From Cytidiella melzeri (taxonomy: Eukaryota; Basidiomycota; Agaricomycetes; Polyporales; Irpicaceae): a stretch of 64,000 bases of DNA. A program made the translations under genes and the position numbers. Below the pieces are notes generated by a model. The model was not told where the DNA came from. It did not search any database and worked only from the letters and a program-made list of their open reading frames with translations. The stretch is from the NCBI GenBank assembly GCA_022592445.1, contig JABYQR010000016.1, forward strand, positions 1 to 64,000, given 5' to 3'. This document shows positions 11,028 to 22,620 of this stretch, one piece after another (positions within the stretch are counted from its first letter, which is position 1; every line of letters starts with the position of its first letter).

Positions 11028-14000
11028 TTATTTCTTCCTTGAAAACCGTCCAAGTAATCGTTTCGCCTTCGAATACTCCTCGTCTTCGCTCTCACTGGAG
11101 TCATGCCAGTCGTCACGTTCGATGGGCTCCTTGATTGAGGAACGCCAACCAGCCTTGTCGACCGTACGGGAGTTCGACCATGGCTCATACCGACGACCCC
11201 TCTTTGCCTCATCGTCATCACGATCGTCGATAGCCGGAGGGGTTGCAGAGAATGTAGGAGGTAGAGACATACGCACACTCTTGCGACGCGCGGGACCACC
11301 GGCACTACTCGTGGCCACGGCCGTTGAGCTAGTAGAATGGGATAATTGGCTGTCGTTTGAAGGTGGTAGCTGCGTCTCTTTATGCGAGGGAGAAGGCCCA
11401 GATTGATGAAGCTTTGACACTGGAGGAGGAGGTGTGCCATGAGGGGTAACATTGCCGTCGTCTTCAGCTTCCGTTTCATCGACGGGCATCTCGTTCGTTG
11501 TCTCATACGACGATATGGAAGACGTGTCATCGCCATCGGCTACGCCTTCTTTGGTGGCTGCGACACCAAGTGGGGCAAGTCGATTGAAACTGAGTTCAGG
11601 ACTAGGGGACGGTCGCATCTTGGAACGAGCGGGAATGGCTGGAGGAGGTAAAGGAAGGACAACGGGTGAGGGTGATCGACTAGTGTTACGCATCGCGGAT
11701 CGTAGAGGCTTCATGTCCGGGGATGGGACATGCACAGTTGTAGCAGATGGCGCCGGTTTAGTGGGTGTCAGAGGGATGGAATGTTGACTGGCGGTCTTAT
11801 CGCGAGGAGGTAACGTTTTCGTAGCAGACGGGGTTTGCGAGGGTGGAACCTGGATAGGAGGAGGGTGAATAGGACCATCAGGCAGCTTAAGAAAGTCGGC
11901 AGTTTCGCTGAGGGGTGGTGGGGCCTTTGCCACGAAAAGTAACAAGTTGGGATCCTGGTTTGTCCTGGACTTCCTGTTCTGCTGGGCAACATCTTCGACA
12001 ATGCTCATAAGGCTTTGGCTTCCAGGTAGTTGAGAATTAGCCGTCCGAGAAGAGTTTGGCGGCTGGCTCGAAGACGACTGTCCTCTCTTGTTCTTCTTCG
12101 CCGTCAGGTTTGTGCCGGAAACGTGAGGTCTAGCGTCGAGTGAAGCGGCTCGTTTATGCGATGTCGCGCCGTATCTCTCTGAAGGGCCAAGCGCCGGATA
12201 GACCACCGTTTTGCTGCTAGAGGACAAGGCCGACAAATTGACTGGCGCGGACGTAGTGCTAGTGATGCTGCGTTTCGAAAGAGACGAGCTGCGAGATAAG
12301 GAGAGAGGTGCTTCAGTTGCAAGAGAAGCGTGAAGGGAGCCAGTTGATTTATTCTGCGCATTTCCAATGCTCGACTTTCTGTTTTTCGCCGGTGCTGGTG
12401 TGGCCAGAGGTGTCGGGCTTGTGTCCTTGCCATGATGCTCAGTAACATGCATAGTCAATGGCGACTTCCCTTTCTTTGATGTGTGAGGAGCAGATTCTGG
12501 CTCCGAGAAGGTTTGATCTTGGCTGGCCCCTCTGATTCTCCTTCCTCGCCGCGAATTCTGACGGTCTACCCCACTGTCACTAAGCACACCTTGACTGAGA
12601 CCAGCGCGCTCCATGAGCACCATAGAAGAAGCTCTCGTTGTGTGACGTTTCATGGGGTCCACGGGGGCCTTCTTCAGTCTTTGGGATCCAGACCTCGGGG
12701 GCTGCGTACCAGTAAACCCTGCTGCAGGAAGAACAGGGCTTCTCTGGTGCACAGAAAGTTCGTCATCAGAGTCCGACCCTTTTCCTTTCCGCGCGCGAGT
12801 GAGATTCTTATCTGTCCTCGTTTGCCACCGTCCTTGTTTCTTGGTTGGCGAAGATTCACCATCCGCGATCTGCTCGTGCTCAACAGGGGATCTATGGAAG
12901 AACGCTGCTATACTTCCTAAGACAGAGCCCGACGTTCGACGCGTACGCTTCGGTACTTGATTGAGTGCGGAGAACGAGGTAGCGGAAGCGGAAGGCAGCG
13001 TATCACGGCTATTAGCCTTCGCTTCTCCATTGATCTTTGGCTTGTTGACGACCTTGCTGCTGCGTTTAGAAAAACGTTCATTATCGCGAACTTCGTAAGC
13101 ATCCTCCACCTCTTCAGCACTGCTGCCTTCACCCATTTCCTCTTCCAAAGGAAAAGTTTGGTCTGAAATCGAATGTGCGGGAGGTATATGTAACCTCGTC
13201 GGCGCTGTAGCGATAGGCTCCGTATTGGCATGCGTCGTCTGCGAGGCGGATTGCGATGGACCGATGGAAGACAAGTCGGAGGAAGGACCGTCCGGTAGAG
13301 GTTTATATGTGTCAAAAACCAGGCTTGTATGGACTACGTAGGAGTCAGAAGTAATCAAGAACAGGACTAGCGTGACACGCACCACTGCCATTTGCCGCCC
13401 CATGGCCATTCACGTGTGAAGAGCCCTCCAAAGACTCTATAGCTCTCAGCCCTTCCTTCCCCATCTCTCCCCAGGCCCAGCCACATTCCACCAAGGCTTT
13501 GCACCTCGCGCTAAGCCCAGATGTGACGGCAGCATTTCGCATGCCATCAAGCTCACGCTCCTTAGTGGCGAGGTGAGCTTCACACGCCTGAAGCTCAGAC
13601 TGCGCAGCCGCGAGCTTCGTGGACGTCTGCACCTCCGGGAGCTTGGTGGAAGTGATAGTGGAACTTGACGAAGATGCTAATATGGAGTCTCTGGTAGACT
13701 TCTGCGACTTGGAGAGCTTGATGAGCCGAGTCACGCTGAAAGGAGGTCAGCGAAACCCATGTCAAAGGTGTAACCACGTACAGAATTTCCCTGTCTCGCA
13801 TGACGTTTCCAACCTCATCCTCCCGTGCCTTCAAGCTCTTCAGTTGTGCCTGCCATTGCTCCAATGAGCCGGCGTATTTGCGGAGAGCTTCATCTGCGCC
13901 GGCAAGAGCTCCTGCAACCTGGATGATTATCTGCGATGTCGGTGGTGTGGATGCGGACGCGTACGCTGAAAAAGAAGCTAGAGACGACTGAGATTGGTCC

Positions 14001-14086
14001 AACAACGCCGACAGCTGCTTCGAGTAGTCCTTCTCATGAGTGAGGAGATTGACAAGCAGACGCGAGTCTGAAGGTCGGTGAACCAT
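11028..14086 (-). CDS. Ivy1-like BAR/I-BAR coiled-coil phospholipid-binding protein
   Basis: Three exons (13782-14086, 13383-13735, 11028-13333) sum to 987 codons plus stop. Residues 1 to about 215 form a helical coiled-coil: SRLLVNLLTHEKDYSKQL, then GALAGADEALRKYAGSLEQW, LKAREDEVGNVMRDREI, LVTRLIKLSKSQK and TKERELDGMRNAA. This pattern resembles the membrane-binding module of Ivy1, a yeast vacuolar protein that interacts with the Rab Ypt7 and lipids. The remaining 770 residues are Ser/Pro/Lys-rich and mostly disordered, ending in a basic RL-GRFSRKK. The start at 14086 is the first ATG of the frame, but an extra upstream exon is possible. The Ivy1 assignment rests on pattern memory and is moderate; the coiled-coil is clear. 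Confidence 0.7.
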
Positions 14087-14456
14087 CCGCGAGCAGCACT
14101 TTCGCACTCTTCCCGACGTTGTCTACGTGATGTGCTTGGACTGGAGAACTGGAGGTGAGGAGGAACGAACTTTGAATCCGTCAGGCTGCCGAATTACACT
14201 TGCGGCAATGACGCGTGACGCATGTGATGGTTCGGACAATAGACGCACGTTGTAGCCACCACGTTCTGGGCTCGTCCAGCCGTTTATGCATCATGTTCCT
14301 GGCAGACATAAATCCGTCGCATTCATATCGTAGCGGCGTGCACTCCGTGTAGGCCTACTATACGTACACCTGTCTACAGAAACTAAAACTGATCATGAGG
14401 AACTACGCTCATCAGCATCCAAGAAGGTTCAGCGAGTCGGTGAGCAAGGAGCGCGA
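14087..14456. other. intergenic between two minus-strand genes
   Basis: This 370-bp stretch holds the upstream region of the Ivy1-like gene and the 3' end of DIB1. No gene is seen. A short 5' exon of the Ivy1-like gene could hide near 14100-14150. Confidence 0.4.
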
Positions 14457-15168
14457 TTAGTACCGGTATCTTGTCGAGTAGTCTTTATCCAAAAACATGA
14501 GCAACCGATGTCAGTTTGATACCAACTGCTACGCTCACCCTTGGGAGAAACGACCAAACCGCGGCCCTTGGAAGCACCACGATACACAGTCTCAATAATG
14601 TCGATGAGCTGCGAAGGAACTGAGCGAAGAGGTCTATAGATTAATGAATTCCGCTAACCTCCTGCTTGTTGTCCATTGCCCAGTTACTGCGTTGAGATGC
14701 AGCGGAGAAAGACACAGGTCAGTTCAAGTGAGCATGCAGCTTTGAAACGACGTACATTTTATTGTTATTGCCGGTACCCAAATCAATCATGATGTGTTTG
14801 TTGCTATAGTAGATGTTTGACACTGGTCTAGAGGTTTCAAAGACTGCGAGACTTACCGATAGAAGAACATCACTGTGCATGGATCATACAACTCGTACAT
14901 CTTAAGGCGAACCGTTAAACTCCCTGTGGCTCGAAGGCGGAGCAGACGGCTTCACCTTGTTAAAGTCTGGTACCGCTGTGATATCGACCAGGTAGATCAC
15001 AGCAAAGTTTTGAACCTTCTCAGCCACGCCGTAGAGAGTTTCGTCCATTGTCATGCATTGAGAGTCCCAATCGTGACCGAAGCGTAGGACGACTACTCTG
15101 TCTTCTTCTGACTTGATAGCTTCGTCGACGTGCCAGCCTGAGGGGAGATGAGGCAAGAAATAAGACAT
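14457..15168 (-). CDS. DIB1: U5 snRNP thioredoxin-fold protein Dib1/Dim1 (TXNL4A)
   Basis: Dib1 is a core protein of the U4/U6.U5 tri-snRNP that keeps the spliceosome from activating too early. Six exons (14956-15168, 14857-14900, 14756-14803, 14659-14686, 14539-14608, 14457-14482) join to exactly 142 residues, the same length as the human protein. MSYFLPHLPSGWHVDEAI, VVLRFGHDWDSQCMTMDE, DITAVPDFNKV, MYELYDPCTVMFFYR, INWAMDNKQELIDIIETV and the ending PKDYSTRYRY are hallmark stretches. The gene shares a 196-bp upstream region with the divergent cyclophilin H gene. Confidence 0.97.
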
Positions 15169-15364
15169 TGTAGAGGATGGTGTAAGTGCTTCAAGGTGAA
15201 GGTTATGGCCATGCCGTCTATACTGTAGCTCAAATTCGGTTATACTAGCGCTTTATGATGACAGGCTAAGCGCCCTGTCTGCAGGAGGCACGAGGTCACG
15301 GTCCTCTGTCTTTTACTTTCTCGTTCACAGCAGTTCGTCGACCAAATTCAGCATCGCGTGTTTC
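15169..15364. promoter_or_regulatory. 196-bp shared promoter of DIB1 and cyclophilin H
   Basis: The two start codons face away from each other across this interval, so both promoters must lie here or overlap the genes. A short AT-containing stretch (TTATACTAGCG near 15239) is the only TATA-like element seen. Confidence 0.6.
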
Positions 15365-16379
15365 ATGTCTTCAAGCTCAACGAGACCGGTGGTGTTTATG
15401 GACATAAATATCGGAGAGACCCCTGCTGGCAGGCTTAAGATGGAACTCTTCAGTGACATAGTCCCAAAGTGCGTACTTTGTGGTGAACGAATAGCCTTAT
15501 TACTGATGCATCCGCTACACAGGACAGCGGAGAACTTCAGGCAACTATGTACTGGGGAATACAGGTAGACGTGCCTGAGAACGCTGAACATATCTCCAGC
15601 TGAACAAATCCGCAGAATAAATTCCCGCCCTCAGGGTTATAAGGGAGCAGTATTTCACAGGTCAGCCTCTTTATTTGTGTCAAAGCTCGCACAACTTGAC
15701 TTGATGTACTGTATAACAGAGTGTAAGTCTGCTGATTGCCTTCTCAGGACATGGTTGCTCATTCGCGTGGTGCAGAGTACCCAACTTCATGTGTCAAGGT
15801 TTGTGGTGTACGCACCGTTTAAGTCTCTTAGTTACGACGTTTATGTCAAAACCTTTGCAGGGGGCGATTTTTTGAAAGGCGACGGCACAGGCTCGTTTTC
15901 GATATACGGCGACAAATTTCCTGTTCGTTGCACTTCCTACCTACAGTGACCAACGCTGATCACCCTTGCAGGACGAGAATTTCCAAGAGAAACACACTGG
16001 ACCTGGCCTTCTCTCGATGGTAGGGTTTCTGCTTTCTTGGGGTCTACTTGCATCTAATTGTGGACCAACAAAGGCGAACTCCGGACCAAACACGAATGGA
16101 TGTCAGGTCTGTGTACGCCTTCTCTTCCAAGAAGGACTCACATTGACACAGCTCTTTCTAGTTCTTCATCACGACTGCTAAATGCGACTTTTTGGATGGC
16201 AAACATGTCGTGTTTGGCAAAGTGGTAGATGGGATGCTCACGTTGCGCAAGATTGAAAATGTGCCCACAGGCCCAAATAACCGACCCAAGCTGGCTGTCA
16301 AGATCGTTGGTGAGCGGTGTCCTCTTCTAGTATGATGATGAGCCTGATAATCATGAGTATAGAATGCGGAGAAATGTAG
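15365..16379 (+). CDS. PPIH: cyclophilin H, spliceosomal peptidyl-prolyl isomerase
   Basis: Cyclophilin H binds the Prp4-Prp3 part of U4/U6 snRNP and isomerises prolyl bonds. Eleven exons are predicted: 15365-15468, 15523-15564, 15616-15660, 15720-15722, 15776-15798, 15861-15922, 15972-16019, 16074-16106, 16162-16309, 16363-16379, summing to 174 residues when the 3-nt exon is counted as the fourth of ten coding segments. Hallmarks are [90 protein letters not shown] and the ending KIVECGEM. Only inclusion of the microexon gives the invariant-length HRVVPNFM active-site loop. The family and its partner context are firm; the microexon is an inference. Confidence 0.93.
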
Positions 16380-16789
16380 CCGTGTTGCGTGTGTTTCCAC
16401 TGTGCCAGTGTAACAGTAGTAGCAAAGCCCATGGCATATGAGCTTAGCTCAAATTCTGCGCTACTGTACCATAAGTAATCTCGTTTAAACAACTTGAATG
16501 ATCGCTTTATCGGAGTTCTGAATTTTCTGATATGATGTAAGATGAGATCTGCGTCCTCGTTCTGTTTACCACTCCCCGCAGCATCTCTGCTATCGCCAGC
16601 ACCTAACGTGGACGTCTCTGCTCTATGAGTGTGCAGTGGTGCGCTCAAATTCCCATTCGCCTGCACACGTAGGAAGCGACGTAAGTGTGCAGGAGCAGCC
16701 CGGGGGCTTCGAGCGCTGAACCACGCTTTCTAGATTCTTGCGCATGCCGCTCGTTCTCTGAAGAGTTCGCGGATGTCTTGTCTGAGACC
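16380..16789. other. intergenic, no gene seen
   Basis: This 410-bp stretch lies between the cyclophilin H stop and the chosen start of the lipid kinase. The kinase frame is open for 35 codons upstream of 16790, so a 5' extension or a further 5' exon cannot be excluded. Confidence 0.4.
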
Positions 16790-19700
16790 ATGGAGAAACC
16801 GCTACCTGAGATACCTCAGCCTCTATCCAGTGCGAAGAACGGCCTGCATGCACCTGCGAACTGGGCTACTCTGACTGTCGACGGCCGCAACCACCTTCGC
16901 AGATTTATCTTGCATTGCTTGGAGGAAGCTCAAGACGTCATACCTCTTAATGATCGCGAGGCATGTGCAGTAAGCGTTGAGGTAGCATTGGATGAGTTGG
17001 GGGAGCGTGTGGCTATGGGTGGATGGCTAGCTGGCGTGAGGCGTGCGCGAAGGAGGAAGGTGGATGCCCTAGAAAAGCAGAGAGCGAAGCATAGCATCAC
17101 AAGAACAGGCGTCACTGCAGACGGTATAGATGCGACGCCAAGGCCCGATAGCAACTCGTATCATGGCGAGCTGAAGGAAGATGGGTACTTCTCATTGGGA
17201 CGACTAGATGGCATACGGCCGTCGAAAGAGGCGGCGACACCCACGCGACAGGACCTTCTAGCGTCTTTAAGAGTTTTGGCTGAGAAACAGGCACCTCCGA
17301 CGCCAAAGCCTACTGCAAAGCACGTCTTGCTCACAGTGTCGCCGTCGAAGCCTGTCGCCGCTGGAGATTCCGATCGCCAGTGTGTCTTTACGCCTGGCGT
17401 TTTCGCAATGCCAAATGATGAGGAGTCGAGTGGGTCGGCGCAGGGAGAAATCCTATATGGGTGGGACTCGTGGGGTGCGTTGTACGAGTGTGTTCGCAGC
17501 TGATAAACTAACTTTCAATGCTCAGAACAACTACTAATAGCTGAGAATTCCTCCCTGCAACTCGTCGGCGGAACATTCTCGCTCTCAGTCGTCCAGGATG
17601 AGCAGTATCGAGCTCTTGTGAAAGTGCTACGTCTGTCTGTATTCACCTATTTGTCCATCATTCTCGAGCAGTCTCTGTTGGCCGACTTTCATGTACCCCT
17701 GCGCTTCCCGAAGTTGTCCAACCCGCCGCCGAAGCAAGCAGACGGAGTGACAGGCGTTGCAATGACTCGCGCGTTGAGCACAGGGCATGTCAGCCGTAAA
17801 GCCAGCTCAAAACGGGAGTCTGGTTTGTGGGCTTTCTTCTCGAAGAAGAAGGATGATATAATCCAGCGTGCAACACCTTCCCTGGCTCGTCGAGGTTCGC
17901 TGGAGCTACCAATCGCTCAAAGACCTGTTAGAAGTAGGTCTCCGCTACCCGCACCTTGTACCTCGCACGATGGTGGACGCCCCTCCCCTGCAAACCTTCA
18001 AAGGATCCGACGGTTTTCTTTCATCTCAGACTACAGACCATCATTTATGCAGCCGCTGCCAGACCAAGATCGCAAAGAGAACAAGAAAGCGACTGTCGAA
18101 CATCCGATTTCACTCGCGCTTGCTGCCGTAGAGAAGGCTAGAGGCTATCTTTCCACTAGCCCGGATGTCTTCTTTGAGCCTCCTAGCATTCTAGTTAAAC
18201 TTGCGGCACGCGAGAAAACAGATCAGCATCCAAGGCTCGGAGGAGATGACAAGGCAGCACTGGGCAGTTTACTCGGCTGGGATACCAAGTCTACCCACCT
18301 TGGATCCTGTGGAGCGGGAATGGTCGACACTACAGGATTTGTGAGGCAGCAGTCACTTTCTCTCCTATATTCTGAGTGGGTTCCCAAGCCACCGTCTCGA
18401 CCACCTTCACCGTCTTCTGCAATAGAGCAGCCTCGTCTTATTCCGTGCGGCAAGCATAGGCGGTGGCTAACGTTCAGATATTATTCGCAAGCTGATGAGT
18501 GCCTGGGGGAGACTGTGTTGAGGATGTGTTCGCGGGCAGACCAACCATGTGACAATCCCGACTGTCGGACGACGCGAGGAAAGCATGAACTGCGACTTTT
18601 ACACGCAGATACCCTTATTACTATCCTGGTGAGTGGGGACTCCCCCCTGGTGTTTTCTGCAGACGACCAGCCTGCGGAGATGTGGAGTAGTTGTCGGATC
18701 TGCAAGAAGGAGACACCGAAAATTCGAATGCATGACGGTTCATAGTAAGCTGTGAAAAAGCCTCCCTTGCCAGTTCCTGGCCACTGACCGCTTATTTAGC
18801 CTCCTCTCATTTTCGAAATTCTTGGAACTCCTGGTGTATTCGTCTTCATTATGCTCCATATCGCCTCCTCTATGCGAACATACCGCTCTCCCTTCTCGTC
18901 CTTGGGGAGTGTCCGATATGCCCTTACCTCGATCGCGGCTGAATATCTCCCGTCATTTTGCGCACGGAGGACGTGTGATGTCGATAACTTTGTCGCAGGT
19001 GCATGATATCTATGATGTCCGTGTACCACGCCTACAAATCATCCGATCCAAGTTCGAGAAACCAGATGAACGTGACTCCGAGGGCAGTCCTGGCTCTATT
19101 GACCCAGTCCAAGTAGCAGGAGAGGCGGACAGGAGGTTGTTGCGTCGGGAGATCATGCAGTTCTGGCAGTGCATATCGGAGCAGATGGATACTTTGGAAG
19201 GAAACTTCATTCAGGATCACGCTGAGAAGTCACATCACAAGTCTTTGCCTCGTCTACCTTCTGCGGACGAAGCGTACGAATCCTTCGATGACGCTGGTTT
19301 TGCAACTCCTAAAGGTCATCCCTCGAACCTCCCCCCTCATCCACCGAATACCCCAATGACTCCGAAGACTAACTCTGCGGGCCAACTGGCGTTCCCATTC
19401 CCACAGAAGTTAGATATAGCTGGGCTGGTTGAACATCCCGCTGATGGTTCTCGGAGCTCAATTTCAGTCTCTGATTCCACATCATGGTCGCAACCAACCT
19501 CGCTAGAGTTGCTGACTAGCATGCGTCACACGTTCCAACGTACCGAACAGAATCTCTACGCTGAGCTCTCACGTGCTCAGTTAGCCAGTTTGAACGACGT
19601 ACGACGATCCTTCGTGTCTGCTGGTCGTGGGGCTACTAAGCGACTTTCGGCGTGGGAAGTCAAGCACGCCTCGGGGCCTTCCATTGTGTCAGAGGCTAGT

Positions 19701-21930
19701 GCTCACAGCGAGCCGGAATGGTGGAAAACTGGGTGTCATGCAGTCCCTGGTGGGAATGTGATTGTTAGAGAGAACGACTGGGGCAGCATTATTGCCTTCA
19801 CTCTTAGGTGAGAAGGACCCTTTTATTTCCTTGATATATATCTTATATCCAAACTAGCGCGACCGACTATCATCAAGAGCTAGCTAATATGGCCGTGAAT
19901 CGAAAATCAAGCGTTCCTTCGGGCCCTCCACCAACTCCCGAATTGGCACGCCCTTCCTTCTTTGCAAAGACTACATCCTCTCGATGGTTTGCAGCATCCG
20001 GCCCAATTCCAGATCCTGACCAGGACGACGTTGTCTGGCATGAGCCTGAAACCTACTCTGCAGTTATCAGTCGGAAAGAACATCCCAAGGACACAGCCTC
20101 CATCCTCAAACTTGGGATCACGGATGTTCTCCGACAGAAGACGCAGCCAGATGCTGGCGGAAGCTCGACCCCGTCGAGGCTCGGCAATACTATTTCGTCT
20201 GGAGGCAAAGCCATAGTTCCGTCCGCTTGGGCGAAACCCGATGTGCAGATTTCCAAGCAGGCAGCGGACGGCCATCTCAGTGCATCTTCCAAGGATGGAA
20301 TGGATAAGATACTCCATGATTTGGAAGCTGTCTCTGAACCCACCCCGCGGTCTGTGCGCAGCTCATGGTCAGATCAATCCCATCTATCCTCTTCAGGATT
20401 CGTGGAGACAAACATTCGGCGAGGGAAGACAGCTTCGATAATGTCTACGGATAGCGATGCAACCACTGTCGGAGGGCATAGTCGAAGTAGTCATCATACG
20501 GAACCACCAGGTCCGAATCTACCACCGAAAGATATCCCCGAAGCTGAGCACGTGCCTGAATCATCAACGAGCAGCAGTAGACCGCCAACAATACCTTCCA
20601 CACCTTCTACAAGTGATCAACCATCGCTCACATCTACCATTACAAATACAGTATCATCTGCGTTAAGGTACATGCTCAAGAGTGGCACACCACCGCCTGT
20701 GTCGCTCAAACATCATCACGGGCTCTTGCTGGCCGGATCACCCGCAATCGACGAAAGACCACACATCAAGTACGACTGGACAATCGGGAAGCGGCTCAAG
20801 TTCAGCTGTACGGTATATTACGCCAAACAGTTCGACGCCCTCAGGCGTAGGTGTGGGATCGAAGACACCTTTTTGAGAAGTCTCTCTCGGAGCGAGAATT
20901 GGGTTGCGGAAGGCGGCAAGAGTCGGTCGAATTTCTGGAAGACGAGCGACGACCAATTTATCATCAAGACGTTGGTTAACGCTTGGAACGTTGCTGATCT
21001 GTGAGTCTTCGTCGAATCCCGCTATGCTGTCACTGAGTCCTGCCGCTACCTATAGACATGTACTCATTGAGCTGGGCCCAACGTATTTTCGACACATGGA
21101 CGCTACTGCTAACAAGCCTACCGTCCTTGCAAAGCTGTTAGGCTTTTACACCGTCGAAATCCGGAATCTGGAAACTGGTAGTACACAGGCTAAGGCCGAT
21201 CTCCTTGTGATGGAGAACCTCTTCTATAAACAGAATATCGTCAAGACATTCGATCTGAAAGGTATCCAAGGACGAAAGGTGAAAGCTGCGAGTAGCGACT
21301 CTGGCTCAAAGACACTGTTCGACGGAGATTGGATCGAAGGTGCGTGTGTTAAACAAATGCTTCAAACAGTCTGAATGACGGCATTCTCAACAGGTCAACA
21401 ACGAGCACTTTCGTTAGTACAGCCTCATTCGAAAGTTGTACTGCAAGAGGCAATCAGAGCAGACAGTGATTTCCTAGCACGAAGCAACATCATGGATTAT
21501 TCGTGCGTGTCACGATGATATATGTATTCCTGTGCTAATAAACGCGCCAGTCTCTTGCTTGGTATAGATGAAGAACGCAAACAGATTGCTTGTGGTCTTG
21601 TTGATACTATAGGTGCGTAGCCTAGATTATCTATCATTATTCATTCTCTGAGACATACTTCAGGGAGTTATACATTTGCGAAGACTCTGGAGTACAAGGC
21701 CAAACAGAATCTTAGCTCTGGTAAAGAAGTCACTGTCATTCCTCCGAACGAGTATCAAGAGCGATTTGTGAACGCCATGGATAACTACTTTGTGGCCTGT
21801 CCAGGTGCGTTCATCGCGCCCTCGATGGTCATCGTCTGCTTACAACATTCACTCAATAGATAAATGGTCGAAGCCATTGGACAACACGAAGATTCCAAGT
21901 GAATACCAACTGCTGCCAAGTGTTATATAA
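16790..21930 (+). CDS. Fab1/PIKfyve-like phosphatidylinositol phosphate kinase, short form
   Basis: Type III PIP kinases make PI(3,5)P2 on endosome and vacuole membranes. Nine exons (16790-17474, 17526-18744, 18800-19807, 19858-21000, 21056-21339, 21394-21502, 21551-21612, 21664-21804, 21860-21930) sum to 1,573 residues. A conserved cysteine region spans about residues 535-665: CGKHRRWLTF, CDNPDC, CRICKKETPKIRM, YLLSFSKFLELLVYSS, CEHT. The C-terminal kinase domain starts near 1277 (YDWTIGKRLKFSCTVYYAKQF) and contains VMENLFY, FDLKG (about 1417), MDYSLLLGID (about 1479), CGLVDTIGSYTFAKTLEYKAK and a final QERFVNAMDNYFVACPDKW. No FYVE zinc finger and no TCP1/Cpn60-like domain are visible in the 500 residues before the cysteine region. 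The basic FDLKG motif reads GIQGRK rather than the usual GSxRxR. Confidence 0.9.
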
Positions 21931-22620
21931 CAGTTTACTGTCATGCACATCCGAGTGGTCCCCACGTCTAGATTATTGTCCCAGCATCCTTCAACTTTCC
22001 GTATACCGCGTCGGACTTTACAATATTGATCAGTAACACCGTGTCATGGTATGATGTACTCTTGTCATACAACATGCCATGTTCACGTTCATCGTTGCTC
22101 TCATTGTCCCACTGTGGCGTCATGTGGAAATGCTGACGCCGCGGCATGCTCGTTGAAATCTAATGTTGCAAACACCAGCACCAGCATGAGCAGTGCTGAG
22201 AGTCGAGATTATTTTTGACGTGCCACGTCCGGCTCTGGGAGTGATGTTGGCATACCCAACATGTCTCGAGAGAAGTGAATCCCCCATGGTGTCACCTCGG
22301 GCATGTTCACTAGTCAACGTAGCGCTGTTAGTCGTCCGCCAGTCACAGTTCTCCATCACGAAAACACACAATGGTCATTGCTGCCCATTCCAACTTTGCA
22401 TCGCACACTCTCGAACTGACTAGCAGACCGTTTAACACCATCGTGACAGCCAGCACAACTGACAGCCCAATTGCCTTGAACTGCTGGTGTGTGGCAGACG
22501 AGCGTGAGAGTCCGAGTCACTGACACATCCACTGCCCACATATTCAAGGGGTGCCAATCCGTTGTTTGAACCAATAAATACACACTCCTCCCCCCTTTTG
22601 AGCCCCCACTGTCGCGACCT
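21931..22620. other. intergenic, no gene seen
   Basis: This 690-bp stretch separates the kinase gene from the AlkB-like gene on the same strand. AATAAATACAC near 22575 could act as a weak TATA element for the latter. Confidence 0.4.

Noticed and set aside
10633..11406. 257-codon plus-strand open frame overlapping the Ivy1-like gene
   Set aside because: It lies antisense to a low-complexity coding exon, has no domain-like sequence and no splice logic. It is a shadow of the Ser/Pro-rich frame opposite.
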